Shown piece after piece: positions 1 to 5,194 of a stretch of 15,377 nucleotides of DNA; position 1 is the stretch's first letter; each line of letters starts with the position of its first letter. Below the pieces are notes generated by a model that had not been told where the DNA came from, searched no databases, and saw nothing but the letters and a program-made list of their open reading frames with translations. Made by a program: the position numbers and the translations under genes. Origin of the DNA: Candidatus Uhrbacteria bacterium (GTDB taxonomy: Bacteria > Patescibacteriota > Patescibacteriia > UBA9934 > UBA11717); NCBI GenBank assembly GCA_018701105.1, contig JABIWD010000006.1:1-15377 (forward strand), read 5' to 3'.

Positions 1-3
1 CCA

Positions 4-89
4 GGGTCGGTACTCAAGCGGTCAACGAGGGCAGACTGTAAATCTGCTGGCATCAGCCTACGTGGGTTCAAATCCCTCCCGGCCCACCA
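4..89 (+). tRNA. tRNA-Tyr (anticodon GUA), CCA encoded
   Basis: This is a class II tRNA with a long variable arm. The seven-base acceptor strand at 4-10 pairs with 79-85 (one G-U pair), followed by discriminator A86 and an encoded CCA at 87-89. The anticodon stem GCAGA/TCTGC (31-35/43-47) encloses the loop with anticodon GTA at 38-40. The T arm (62-78) has the usual TTCAAAT loop and one T-T mismatch in its stem. The long variable arm around 48-61, with a GGC/GCC pairing, fits bacterial tRNA-Tyr. A hairpin with an internal T run follows directly. Identity is secure from anticodon plus variable arm; no promoter is visible because the window begins three bases upstream. Confidence 0.96.
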
Positions 90-122
90 CGTAAAAACAG
101 CAGCTCGTCTGCTGTTTTTACG
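90..122 (+). terminator. Hairpin terminator after tRNA-Tyr
   Basis: A perfect 14-bp inverted repeat (arms 90-103 and 109-122, five-base loop) has a CAGCAG/CTGCTG core flanked by A5 and T5. This is the form of a symmetrical intrinsic terminator. It starts directly after the CCA end, so it probably ends the tRNA transcript and supplies the 3' end for processing. Confidence 0.75.
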
Positions 123-262
123 TAGCCACGTGATGAATGAACGGCAGTGAGTTCATTTTACGTGGCATTCGAGTGAACGCAGCTGTTCACGTGGCACGGC
201 CATGCTAGAGGCGGAATTACGCGGTTTTTACGAAAAGGCTGCCTCCCACGTGGCGAGGCCGC
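123..262 (+). other. Structured intergenic stretch with repeated ACGTGG half-sites
   Basis: No convincing coding frame is present here. Hairpin B (125-166) has a 7-bp outer stem GCCACGT/ACGTGGC and a 7-bp inner stem AATGAAC/GTTCATT. Hairpin C (173-190) is GTGAAC/GTTCAC. Hairpin D (241-259) is GCCTC/GAGGC around a CACGTG core. The half-site CCACGT or its complement ACGTGG recurs at about 87, 127, 160, 190 and 247. The stretch could be a structured RNA co-transcribed with the tRNA, a decayed hairpin repeat, or a protein-binding array. I do not recognise a known RNA family. Confidence 0.5.
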
Positions 263-293
263 AAAAGAATCCGAGAATGACTCGGTATTTTTG
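263..293 (+). terminator. Rho-independent terminator candidate
   Basis: The stem CCGAG/CTCGG (271-275/281-285) with a five-base loop is preceded by an A-rich run and followed by TATTTTTG. It closes the structured stretch downstream of tRNA-Tyr and supports the idea that something between 123 and 262 is transcribed from the + strand. The stem is only 5 bp, so strength is uncertain. Confidence 0.55.
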
Positions 294-369
294 TTTACTC
301 AATTTTGAGGAGTAATATCGGAATAAAACGCTCTGTGAGCCCTATTTTGGACCTGTAAGAGCAGTATTG

Positions 370-397
370 TTGACATTGGTGAGATATAGCGTAAAAT
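370..397 (+). promoter_or_regulatory. Sigma-70-type promoter, consensus -35
   Basis: TTGACA at 370-375 is a perfect -35 box. It is followed after 16 bases by TAAAAT at 392-397. The predicted transcript start lies at about 403-405, only 2-4 bases before the ATG at 407, so the first message would be essentially leaderless. It could also feed the bL33 gene downstream. Confidence 0.8.
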
Positions 398-406
398 GAC
401 CGTACT

Positions 407-490
407 ATGAACAAGAAACGCAAACAGGCGCTTAAAAGCCGCCGAAAAAAGAAGGGGAAGGCAATACGAAGTCTAAGGTTCCGTGGTTAA
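407..490 (+). CDS. Very basic 27-residue peptide, leaderless
   Basis: This short frame begins MNKKRKQALK and ends in LRFRG. More than a third of the residues are Lys or Arg and there is no acidic residue. It starts nine bases after the -10 box of a strong promoter and lies just ahead of the bL33 gene, which has a second promoter of its own. Composition and position suggest a ribosome- or RNA-binding peptide, similar in style to the tiny basic ribosomal proteins such as bTHX, but I cannot match it to one. The start is set by the promoter spacing; there is no Shine-Dalgarno. The alternative is that it is a spurious short frame inside the bL33 leader. Confidence 0.5.
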   Translation: MNKKRKQALKSRRKKKGKAIRSLRFRG

Positions 491-493
491 TGA

Positions 494-522
494 TTGACTA
501 TCTGGGTAGTTCGTGATACGAT
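494..522 (+). promoter_or_regulatory. Extended -10 promoter for bL33
   Basis: TTGACT (494-499), a 17-base spacer ending in TGA, then TACGAT (517-522) form an extended -10 promoter. The predicted start near 529 leaves a leader of about 18 nt before the bL33 ATG, without a Shine-Dalgarno. Confidence 0.65.
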
Positions 523-546
523 CGGCCCACATTTGATTTTCAAACT

Positions 547-702
547 ATGTCACAAGATAACATGATCAAGTTGGAGTGTTCCCAGTGCAAGGGAATTAAC
601 TACCATTCTCATAAGAACAAGAAGGTCCTTAAGGATCGACTCGAGCTTTCGAAGTTCTGCAAGCGTTGCGGAAAGCACGAGATGCACAAAGAAACAAAAT
701 AA
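547..702 (+). CDS. rpmG: Ribosomal protein bL33
   Basis: Small basic 51-residue protein of the large ribosomal subunit, located near the E site. The zinc-ribbon cysteines are intact: CSQC at 11-14 and CKRC at 38-41. This is therefore the zinc-binding (C+) form. Length, Lys-rich character and the four-cysteine pattern fit the bL33 family. The ATG at 547 is the only start that gives a family-like N-terminus, and an extended -10 promoter lies 24 nt upstream. No Shine-Dalgarno is present. A strong terminator begins at the stop codon and separates it from the convergent LOG-family gene. The frame is too short for many gene callers. Confidence 0.93.
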   Translation: MSQDNMIKLECSQCKGINYHSHKNKKVLKDRLELSKFCKRCGKHEMHKETK

Positions 703-731
703 GAGCCGTGAGGCTCTTATTTCTTTTTGCT
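698..731. terminator. Bidirectional intrinsic terminator
   Basis: A 10-bp stem (698-707 with 712-721, GTGA loop) overlaps the bL33 stop codon and is followed by a T-rich tract to 731. Read on the - strand it also has a T-rich 3' side, so it probably serves the convergent LOG-family gene as well. Confidence 0.85.
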
Positions 732-736
732 TCTTT

Positions 737-1459
737 TTAGAAGAACGATCGTTCTTTTGAGTCCTTTATGAGATCGAATGCTTCTTCTGCTGTATCCACC
801 ACGGTGAACAGATCCACGTCCTCGGGAGAGATTGTCTGCACTTGATCTCGCATCGTCTCCTTGATCCAGTCTACTAGTCCGTCCCAGTATTCATGACCTA
901 GACAGACCACGGGAACTGGTTGCATTTTCTTTGTCTGTATCAACGTGATGATCTCAAAAAACTCATCCATCGTCCCAAACCCACCTGGGCAGAACACGTA
1001 GGCCTGACCAGATGCAGTCAGCATTACTTTTCGTGTAAAGAAGTAATGAAACGCGCGACTCTTGGTGACGTATGCGTTTACTCGTTGCTCGGATGGAAGA
1101 AGGATGTTCAATCCGACTGATGGTGCACCTGCTTCATACGCACCTTTGTTTGCCGCCTCCATGATACCGGGTCCGCCGCCGGTAATCGTAGTAAAGCCAG
1201 CCTCTCCGAGCATCTTTGTTAGACGCACGGTCTCCTGGTACCAATGCTCGGTATCAGGCATGCGTGCCGATCCAAAGATCGATACCTCTTTCTTAGTTGT
1301 GGAAAGGAACTGAAAACCTTCAACGAATTCCGCCATTATACGGAAAATTCGCCATGTAATATCCGCCATCCGATATGGTCGGCTCTTGTCGTCTTCTGGA
1401 TTACCTGGAAACCTGCAAAGCTCCTCAAGTTCTTGTTCGGAGAAATCTTTTTTGTTCAT
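737..1459 (-). CDS. LOG-family protein (Rossmann-fold nucleotide hydrolase)
   Basis: 240-residue member of the LOG/TIGR00730 family, many of which hydrolyse the N-glycosidic bond of nucleoside monophosphates (cytokinin riboside monophosphate phosphoribohydrolase, or general NMP hydrolase). The two hallmark motifs are present: GGGPGIMEAAN at 94-104 and PGGFGTMDE at 158-166. The Arg/Lys of the FTRKVML segment (141-147) lie between them. I place the start at 1459 (MNKKDFSEQE), not at the upstream ATG at 1543, because an extended -10 box lies nine bases before it and the extra 28 residues are unlike the family. The N-terminal 50-residue extension before IFGSAR is typical of the longer bacterial members. 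Its cellular substrate cannot be read from sequence. Confidence 0.88.
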   Translation of the reverse strand: MNKKDFSEQELEELCRFPGNPEDDKSRPYRMADITWRIFRIMAEFVEGFQFLSTTKKEVSIFGSARMPDTEHWYQETVRLTKMLGEAGFTTITGGGPGIMEAANKGAYEAGAPSVGLNILLPSEQRVNAYVTKSRAFHYFFTRKVMLTASGQAYVFCPGGFGTMDEFFEIITLIQTKKMQPVPVVCLGHEYWDGLVDWIKETMRDQVQTISPEDVDLFTVVDTAEEAFDLIKDSKERSFF

Positions 1460-1468
1460 AGTTCGTAT

Positions 1469-1477
1469 ATTATAACA
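1469..1477 (-). promoter_or_regulatory. Extended -10 promoter of the LOG-family gene
   Basis: On the - strand the sequence reads TGTTATAAT, a consensus extended -10 box, ending nine bases before the ATG at 1459. No clear -35 box is seen. The geometry predicts a transcript starting 2-3 nt ahead of the ATG. Confidence 0.75.
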
Positions 1478-1511
1478 TGGTAAGTCGTTCATCACATTGT
1501 AGCCTAAGTGC

Positions 1512-1539
1512 TTGCAACAAGAAATAGACATGCTACGCT
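1512..1539 (+). promoter_or_regulatory. Promoter of the MerT-like gene
   Basis: TTGCAA (1512-1517), a 16-base spacer ending in TGC, and TACGCT (1534-1539) form an extended -10 promoter. The ATG lies nine bases further on, so the message is again predicted to be nearly leaderless. It is divergent from the LOG-family promoter. Confidence 0.6.
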
Positions 1540-1548
1540 TCACTACAT

Positions 1549-1926
1549 ATGAAAATCAAAGAAGCATTAAAACTATCAGCGATCCCGGTTGTGATTGCAT
1601 CGCTATGTTGCCTGTCTCCGATCATCTTTGTATTGCTCGGGATTAGCACGGTCACATTCGCAGCATCGTTATCAGATACTCTATACGGTACGTATAAGTG
1701 GTTGTTCAGGGGAGCTGGCGTAGTGTTGCTGTCCGGAGCACTTTGGTATTACTTCTATAACAAGAAGGGGATCTGCACTTTGGATCAGGCAAAGAGGCAA
1801 CGAAGGCAGATAGTGAACACCGTCCTACTCGTCTTCTCGATATCGATAGTAGGTTACATCGTTTTCTTATACGGCATTGTCGAATACATCGGAGTCGCTC
1901 TTGGTTTGTGGGAAGGTTACTTCTAG
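1549..1926 (+). CDS. MerT-like membrane protein (mercuric transport family)
   Basis: 125-residue inner-membrane protein with three predicted helices at about 9-35, 52-70 and 89-112. The first carries the vicinal cysteine pair in ASLCCLSP (Cys20-Cys21), followed by IIFVLLGIS. This is the signature of MerT, which passes Hg(II) from the outside to cytosolic mercuric reductase. After helix 2 a single Cys76 sits before a basic QAKRQRRQ stretch, where classical MerT has a cysteine pair. No merP, merA or merR lies next to it: it stands alone between divergent LOG and a convergent lipoprotein. Metal specificity is therefore uncertain, and another soft metal or a thiol-linked role is possible. Promoter spacing supports the ATG at 1549. 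Confidence 0.72.
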   Translation: MKIKEALKLSAIPVVIASLCCLSPIIFVLLGISTVTFAASLSDTLYGTYKWLFRGAGVVLLSGALWYYFYNKKGICTLDQAKRQRRQIVNTVLLVFSISIVGYIVFLYGIVEYIGVALGLWEGYF

Positions 1927-1933
1927 ATTGAAT

Positions 1934-1959
1934 AAAAACAGGCCCGAGGGCCTGTTTTT
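1934..1959. terminator. Bidirectional terminator between convergent genes
   Basis: An 11-bp perfect stem (1934-1944 with 1949-1959, CGAG loop) has A5 and T5 at its foot. It lies between the convergent MerT-like and lipoprotein genes and can end transcription from both sides. Confidence 0.9.
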
Positions 1960-2382
1960 CTATTGCTTCTGCAATCCAACTTCTGTGCGTCCTCCTCTGA
2001 TGAAGATACTTACGGATAGGACTTCTGATCCCTTTTGGTAGACGGCAGAAGTACTGGTATCTGTATCTGTTGGAACCGATCCAAACGGTCTTTTTGCTAC
2101 ATATCCTTCTTCGTCCAATGTTTCTGCAAAGAACGCCTGCGTATCGTGAATTGAGAGGTCGGTCAAGAAGCTCGCCGCGTATCCTTGCGGATTATCGAGT
2201 ACGACTATGATCTCAGCGTCTCCTGGAAGCTCGAAATCTAGCCTTGCTTCAACGGCGGGAGTTTTCTGTGCATCTCCAGCCTCAAGATTGTCTCGCGCTG
2301 TGTCTGGCCCTCCAAGGCATCCTACGCCTGCAAGTACCATCACTGCGAGCAAGGAGAACAGTGGTATGTGTAGATTCTTCAT
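1960..2382 (-). CDS. Small lipoprotein of unknown function
   Basis: 140-residue exported protein. The N-terminus MKNLHIPLFSLLAVMVLAGVGC is a signal peptide with a lipobox-like end, so Cys22 would be lipidated and the mature part anchored outside the cytoplasmic membrane. A short disordered linker (about 23-45) leads to a compact domain with alternating strands and helices, including the stretch EIIVVLD near 58-64 and a C-terminal basic strand. I do not recognise the domain. The start lies one base after the stop of the upstream MFS transporter, so the two are almost certainly translated from one message, and the lipoprotein may assist or sense the transported compound. Confidence 0.7.
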   Translation of the reverse strand: MKNLHIPLFSLLAVMVLAGVGCLGGPDTARDNLEAGDAQKTPAVEARLDFELPGDAEIIVVLDNPQGYAASFLTDLSIHDTQAFFAETLDEEGYVAKRPFGSVPTDTDTSTSAVYQKGSEVLSVSIFIRGGRTEVGLQKQ

Positions 2383-2383
2383 A

Positions 2384-3505
2384 TTAGTACAGTAAGAATA
2401 TTAGTGAAGCTGCACCAGCCATCCAGAAGCTCGATGTTAGGTCAGCGATGAATATCATGGCTACGAAAAGTGCGGTGGATCCAATTGAGACAGCGGTGGC
2501 TCTAAACAGCACGTATTGCAGAGTATCGCCGCGGCCTGCTTTCTTGTACATCTTAGCATCAAATGGGACTGCGAGCATAGATCGTGATGAACCATGGAAG
2601 GAGTCTGCGAAAAATACTTGTCCTGCCGATGTCACGAATGCTTTGAGACCCCAAATTATTGTGTGGGTGATAGCGCCGAACCGTATTGTAAAGTTGTAGT
2701 GCTTGTCCGCTAATCCAGCCGCGACTATGACGGCTATAAGTGAGAAAGAGAGTGATACCGTAGTGATTAGTCCCACCGTGGTGAAGTCGCTCACAATATA
2801 GAAGAAGATGAATACAGGCCAAATAACAGAAGCGACACTTGACTCCATCCCGTATGCGGCAAGTGCGAGGTAGTCCTTCCAGCCTTTTCCGGTAAATGTT
2901 TTCTTGATCGACAGCGTGGATTTTGAATGGGTGTCCTTTGAGAAGAATAATGGCACCACCGATACTAGCAGCAAGATGTTTACAACGATAAGTACATTCG
3001 TGAAGCCGATGAGCACTATCAGGAAGCCTCCCAGCAGTGGACCTACAACGTTAGATGCTTTGCTAATGAACTTTACGAAACCTACTTCCTTGCCCATGTC
3101 TTTACCGTCAGCCACCAATGCGAAATCGGTATGGTAACTAGTCCAGAAAATGGCCAATTGGATGCCTGAGAGCACTGCAAGGATCCACAGAGGCCACGCC
3201 ATAGTTTCTAGTGTGGCGAGCATTGATAGGAACGCGATGAAGAAGGGCATCGATATCAGTATCGCGTGTTTGAATCCAAACCTAGCATCAAGAAGTGCGG
3301 TTGGGAATGACGCTAGAGCGTACACGACCTGTCTTATGATGAAGAATATGAGGACAGCTTTTAACGAGTAACCTAGGGTCAACAAATAAATCGGAATAAA
3401 TATTCCGATCATGGACGCGGCAAAGCCACGTATGGCGATAGTCGCAAAGAGCTCATCAAGCTCGCGGTTGTGTAGAAAATGAAGTATCGGTCCTCGAAGA
3501 TGCAT
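2384..3505 (-). CDS. MFS transporter
   Basis: Polytopic membrane protein of about 373 residues with roughly eleven to twelve hydrophobic helices and a central basic loop (near 195-210), as in major facilitator superfamily carriers. Helix 1 begins after a short amphipathic N-terminus, and the loop between the two halves is the only long polar stretch. I place the start at the ATG at 3505 (MHLRGPILHF) because the extended -10 box TGATACAAT ends nine bases before it; the other ATG at 3511 would be only three bases away. Substrate cannot be inferred. The gene is followed after one base by the small lipoprotein, forming a two-gene operon. Confidence 0.8.
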   Translation of the reverse strand: MHLRGPILHFLHNRELDELFATIAIRGFAASMIGIFIPIYLLTLGYSLKAVLIFFIIRQVVYALASFPTALLDARFGFKHAILISMPFFIAFLSMLATLETMAWPLWILAVLSGIQLAIFWTSYHTDFALVADGKDMGKEVGFVKFISKASNVVGPLLGGFLIVLIGFTNVLIVVNILLLVSVVPLFFSKDTHSKSTLSIKKTFTGKGWKDYLALAAYGMESSVASVIWPVFIFFYIVSDFTTVGLITTVSLSFSLIAVIVAAGLADKHYNFTIRFGAITHTIIWGLKAFVTSAGQVFFADSFHGSSRSMLAVPFDAKMYKKAGRGDTLQYVLFRATAVSIGSTALFVAMIFIADLTSSFWMAGAASLIFLLY

Positions 3506-3514
3506 AGTCATGAC

Positions 3515-3523
3515 ATTGTATCA
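3515..3523 (-). promoter_or_regulatory. Extended -10 promoter of the MFS operon
   Basis: The - strand reads TGATACAAT. No -35 box is evident. The nine-base gap to the ATG at 3505 matches the LOG and MerT-like promoters. Confidence 0.7.
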
Positions 3524-3540
3524 TGTACGGCCAGTACGTA

Positions 3541-3597
3541 CCCCTCCGCCCGTTGGGCACCTCCCCTTGGCAAGGGGAGGACACCCAGGTTCACTGG
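3541..3597. repeat. GC-rich palindromic intergenic repeat
   Basis: Three hairpins lie in a row: GCCC/GGGC (3549-3559), a 9-bp perfect stem CCTCCCCTT/AAGGGGAGG (3560-3568 with 3572-3580, loop GGC), and CCAG/CTGG (3585-3597). The base composition is unlike the flanks. It resembles a dispersed palindromic repeat I recall from CPR and some Firmicutes genomes, but copy number cannot be tested in one window. It lies upstream of both the divergent MFS operon and the zinc-finger gene, outside their predicted promoters. No T run follows, so it is not an obvious terminator. Confidence 0.6.
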
Positions 3598-3673
3598 ATC
3601 TATTTTGAGGAACAACCTATTTGTGAGACAATATTTCAACGGAACAAATTATTCACCATAGAACACAATATAT

Positions 3674-3886
3674 ATGGCACTTTGCGCAAATTGCAATGTC
3701 GAGGTAGAGGACCTAGACGCACACGTAGCAGAAGCTCACGCTGAGGCTGCAGCTCCAGCTGAAGCACCTGCAGAAGCTCCGGCTCCTGTAGAAGCACCAG
3801 CAGAAGCGCCAGCACCCGCTGAGGCACCTGCACCAGCAGAAGCGCCTGCTCCTGCACCAGAAGGTGGAGACGCACCAGTAGCATAA
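3674..3886 (+). CDS. Small CCHH zinc-finger protein with Ala/Pro/Glu tail
   Basis: 70-residue acidic protein in two parts. Residues 1-22 hold a possible zinc site: Cys4 and Cys7 (CANC), then His17 and His22, a C-x2-C-x9-H-x4-H pattern. As far as I recall, the nine-residue spacer matches the prokaryotic Ros/MucR-type finger and is shorter than in eukaryotic C2H2 fingers. From residue 24 onward the protein is an Ala/Pro/Glu repeat of EAPA and PAEAPA units, likely extended and disordered. The finger lacks the long basic flank of the Ros DNA-binding domain, so DNA binding is doubtful; protein or RNA contact is possible. No Shine-Dalgarno. A strong terminator follows, so it is monocistronic. Codon bias in the repeat looks normal and its antisense frames are shadows. 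Confidence 0.75.
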   Translation: MALCANCNVEVEDLDAHVAEAHAEAAAPAEAPAEAPAPVEAPAEAPAPAEAPAPAEAPAPAPEGGDAPVA

Positions 3887-3892
3887 GATTGT

Positions 3893-3922
3893 ACTCCGAG
3901 GTTTTCCTCGGAGTTTTCTTTT
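3893..3922 (+). terminator. Intrinsic terminator of the zinc-finger gene
   Basis: A 9-bp perfect stem (3893-3901 with 3906-3914, TTTT loop) is followed by TTTTCTTTT. It ends seven bases after the stop codon region begins and just ahead of the next gene's promoter. Confidence 0.9.
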
Positions 3923-3926
3923 ATTC

Positions 3927-3935
3927 TGGTAGAAT
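3927..3935 (+). promoter_or_regulatory. Extended -10 promoter, leaderless gene
   Basis: TGGTAGAAT is an extended -10 box that ends six bases before the ATG at 3942. Normal start-site spacing would put the first transcribed base at or next to the A of the ATG. Confidence 0.7.
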
Positions 3936-3941
3936 GTCAAT

Positions 3942-4298
3942 ATGAGATTCAGACGAGGAGAACATCGATCATCGCAGGAGTCGGCGCTTACTGATAAGAT
4001 TTTCAAAGAAGCTCTCGCTCTCGCTGACACCTATGCCCATCCGCACTATATTTGGCGCGCGATGGATAATTTGGGTGTCAGAGAGATGAGTGAACGGCGT
4101 AGGCTGAAACCGTTGATCCAAGACCGAATCGATGCTCACTTGGAAGAAGATCGTGATCCTGCTGAACGGTCTCCTACCTGGCGCCCCAAAGACATCTTTT
4201 CGACCGAGGGCAGGGAGTGGATGATTGAAGAAGCGCGAAAACATATGCTTGAATATCCGGATCCAGGGCAGTTTGAGCGAGACTGGGATGCGGCATAA
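3942..4298 (+). CDS. Unknown 118-residue soluble protein
   Basis: I do not recognise this family. It is rich in charged residues and mostly helical, with no signal peptide or membrane segment. The N-terminus is basic (MRFRRGEHR). The middle has a helix pair around EALALADTYAHPHYIWRAMDN, with His33 and His35. The C-terminal third carries two Trp-centred segments (TWRPKDIF and REWMIEEA) and ends in an acidic tail. The start is fixed by the extended -10 box six bases upstream, which implies a leaderless message. The bL28 promoter begins eight bases after the stop. It looks real because of promoter fit and even codon use. Confidence 0.68.
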   Translation: MRFRRGEHRSSQESALTDKIFKEALALADTYAHPHYIWRAMDNLGVREMSERRRLKPLIQDRIDAHLEEDRDPAERSPTWRPKDIFSTEGREWMIEEARKHMLEYPDPGQFERDWDAA

Positions 4299-4305
4299 CG
4301 GGATC

Positions 4306-4334
4306 TTGACGCTTTTGCGGTGATCCTGTATAGT
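4306..4334 (+). promoter_or_regulatory. Promoter of bL28
   Basis: TTGACG (4306-4311), a 17-base spacer and TATAGT (4329-4334) give a near-consensus promoter. The predicted leader before the ATG at 4359 is about 17-18 nt and has no Shine-Dalgarno. The 24-base gap from -10 box to ATG equals that of the bL33 gene. Confidence 0.85.
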
Positions 4335-4358
4335 TCCGCCATTGATAATAATACGTCT

Positions 4359-4589
4359 ATGTCTAAATTCTGCGCACTAACCGACAAAAAGCCTTTGTCT
4401 GGTAACAATGTTAGCCATTCCAAGCGTCATACACGTCGTGTCCAGAATCCGAATCTGCAGACAAAACGACTTGTGAACCCTGCAACTGGAAAGATTGAGA
4501 AGATCAAGATTTCAGCAAGAGGTTTGCGAACACTTGCAAAATGGCGAAAGGAAGGAAAAGTATTCGACCTTCGAAAATTGAACGCATAA
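4359..4589 (+). CDS. rpmB: Ribosomal protein bL28
   Basis: 76-residue basic protein of the large ribosomal subunit. The N-terminus MSKFCALTDKKP followed by SGNNVSHSKRHTRR at 14-27 is the bL28 signature, and the C-terminal half (KIKISARGLRTLAKW) matches the family's second strand and helix. Length is typical of bacterial bL28. The start at 4359 gives the conserved N-terminus and stands 24 bases after a near-consensus promoter, so the longer in-frame start at 4320, which would overlap the promoter, is wrong. Of the zinc-type cysteines only Cys5 remains, so it is the non-zinc form, in contrast to the bL33 in this window. Confidence 0.95.
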   Translation: MSKFCALTDKKPLSGNNVSHSKRHTRRVQNPNLQTKRLVNPATGKIEKIKISARGLRTLAKWRKEGKVFDLRKLNA

Positions 4590-4617
4590 AAAAATCTGCC
4601 CGTTTGGGCAGTTTTTT
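4590..4617. terminator. Bidirectional terminator between bL28 and methyltransferase
   Basis: CTGCCC/GGGCAG (4596-4601 with 4606-4611, GTTT loop) is preceded by an A tract and followed by T6. The flanks pair too apart from one bulged T. It sits between convergent genes and works on either strand. Confidence 0.9.
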
Positions 4618-4619
4618 GT

Positions 4620-5186
4620 TTACTTAGTGCATTTGTACACGATGGCCGGTGGAATGTTCTTCCAAACGGGCTCTGATACTTCCACCTTTGAAAATGTCTC
4701 GTTCAGGAGTTTCTGGAATTTCTTTCCTGTCGGCAGTGCGCGGCCCTGCAAATACGCGAAGGTCAAGAACGTTCCTCCTTTTTCTAGTGATTCATATACA
4801 GCTCCGAGAAGCTCCTCTTGCTTTTGCTTATCAAACATTGCCCATGGCAATCCTGAGATTACAGTGTCGCAAGTCTTGCGCTTGTGTTTATTGAGATACT
4901 TTTGGATTTCGGATGCCGAAGCATCGTAAACTGTCGCCTTAGGGCAAAGTTTTTTTGTCTGGGCAACGAACTTCGGGTTGATCTCGAGACAGAAGAATGT
5001 TGTTTTTGCTGGGAGCTGGTTCAGGATTTCTTTTGTGAACACACCGGACCCGCAGCCGAGCTCCACGATGCATTTCTTTGAGGGGACGTCTGCGCTGTCT
5101 ACGATCAACTCAGTCAGTTGTTTAGAGGACGACGCGACGGCCCCAGTATCTTTTGGATTGGAGATGAATTGTTTTAGAAAGTTCAT
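4620..5186 (-). CDS. Class I SAM methyltransferase, PmtA-like
   Basis: 188-residue S-adenosylmethionine-dependent methyltransferase. Motif I is VELGCGSG at 41-48 with the acidic end of strand 2 in CLEIN (66-70), and the motif IV region reads SGLPWAMF (111-118). The N-terminal NPKDTGAVASSS (10-21) and the C-terminal NIPPAIVYK pattern match phospholipid N-methyltransferases of the PmtA type and their uncharacterised relatives, so the substrate may be a membrane lipid, fitting its place after a polytopic membrane protein. It could instead act on another small molecule. The ATG at 5186 lies eight bases after the stop of the upstream gene; the long in-frame extension to 5480 is antisense to nothing real but overlaps the membrane-protein gene and is non-homologous, so I reject it. 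Confidence 0.82.
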   Translation of the reverse strand: MNFLKQFISNPKDTGAVASSSKQLTELIVDSADVPSKKCIVELGCGSGVFTKEILNQLPAKTTFFCLEINPKFVAQTKKLCPKATVYDASASEIQKYLNKHKRKTCDTVISGLPWAMFDKQKQEELLGAVYESLEKGGTFLTFAYLQGRALPTGKKFQKLLNETFSKVEVSEPVWKNIPPAIVYKCTK

Positions 5187-5194
5187 GTTCGTTA

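Noticed and set aside
4..89. tRNA-Tyr 3' end as the attachment site of an integrated element
   Set aside because: No second copy of the tRNA 3' end is seen downstream, and no integrase or phage gene is in the window.
300..369. Possible small gene after GAGGAGT at 307-313
   Set aside because: No start codon at usable distance; the nearest GTG frame ends after seven codons.
741..756. 16-bp perfect palindrome AAGAACGATCGTTCTT as an operator
   Set aside because: It lies in the last codons of the LOG-family gene (KERSFF) and far from any promoter; most likely a chance effect of the codons, or a minor part of the 3' end.
1460..1543. Upstream ATG for the LOG-family protein adding 28 residues
   Set aside because: It would place the consensus extended -10 box inside the gene and overlap the region of the divergent MerT-like promoter; the added residues are Cys-rich and non-homologous in appearance.
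3636..4030. Antisense frames opposite the zinc-finger protein, one Leu/Val/Gln-rich and one Cys/Arg-rich
   Set aside because: They are reverse-strand readings of the Ala/Pro/Glu codon repeat and cross a terminator and a promoter; no start signals.
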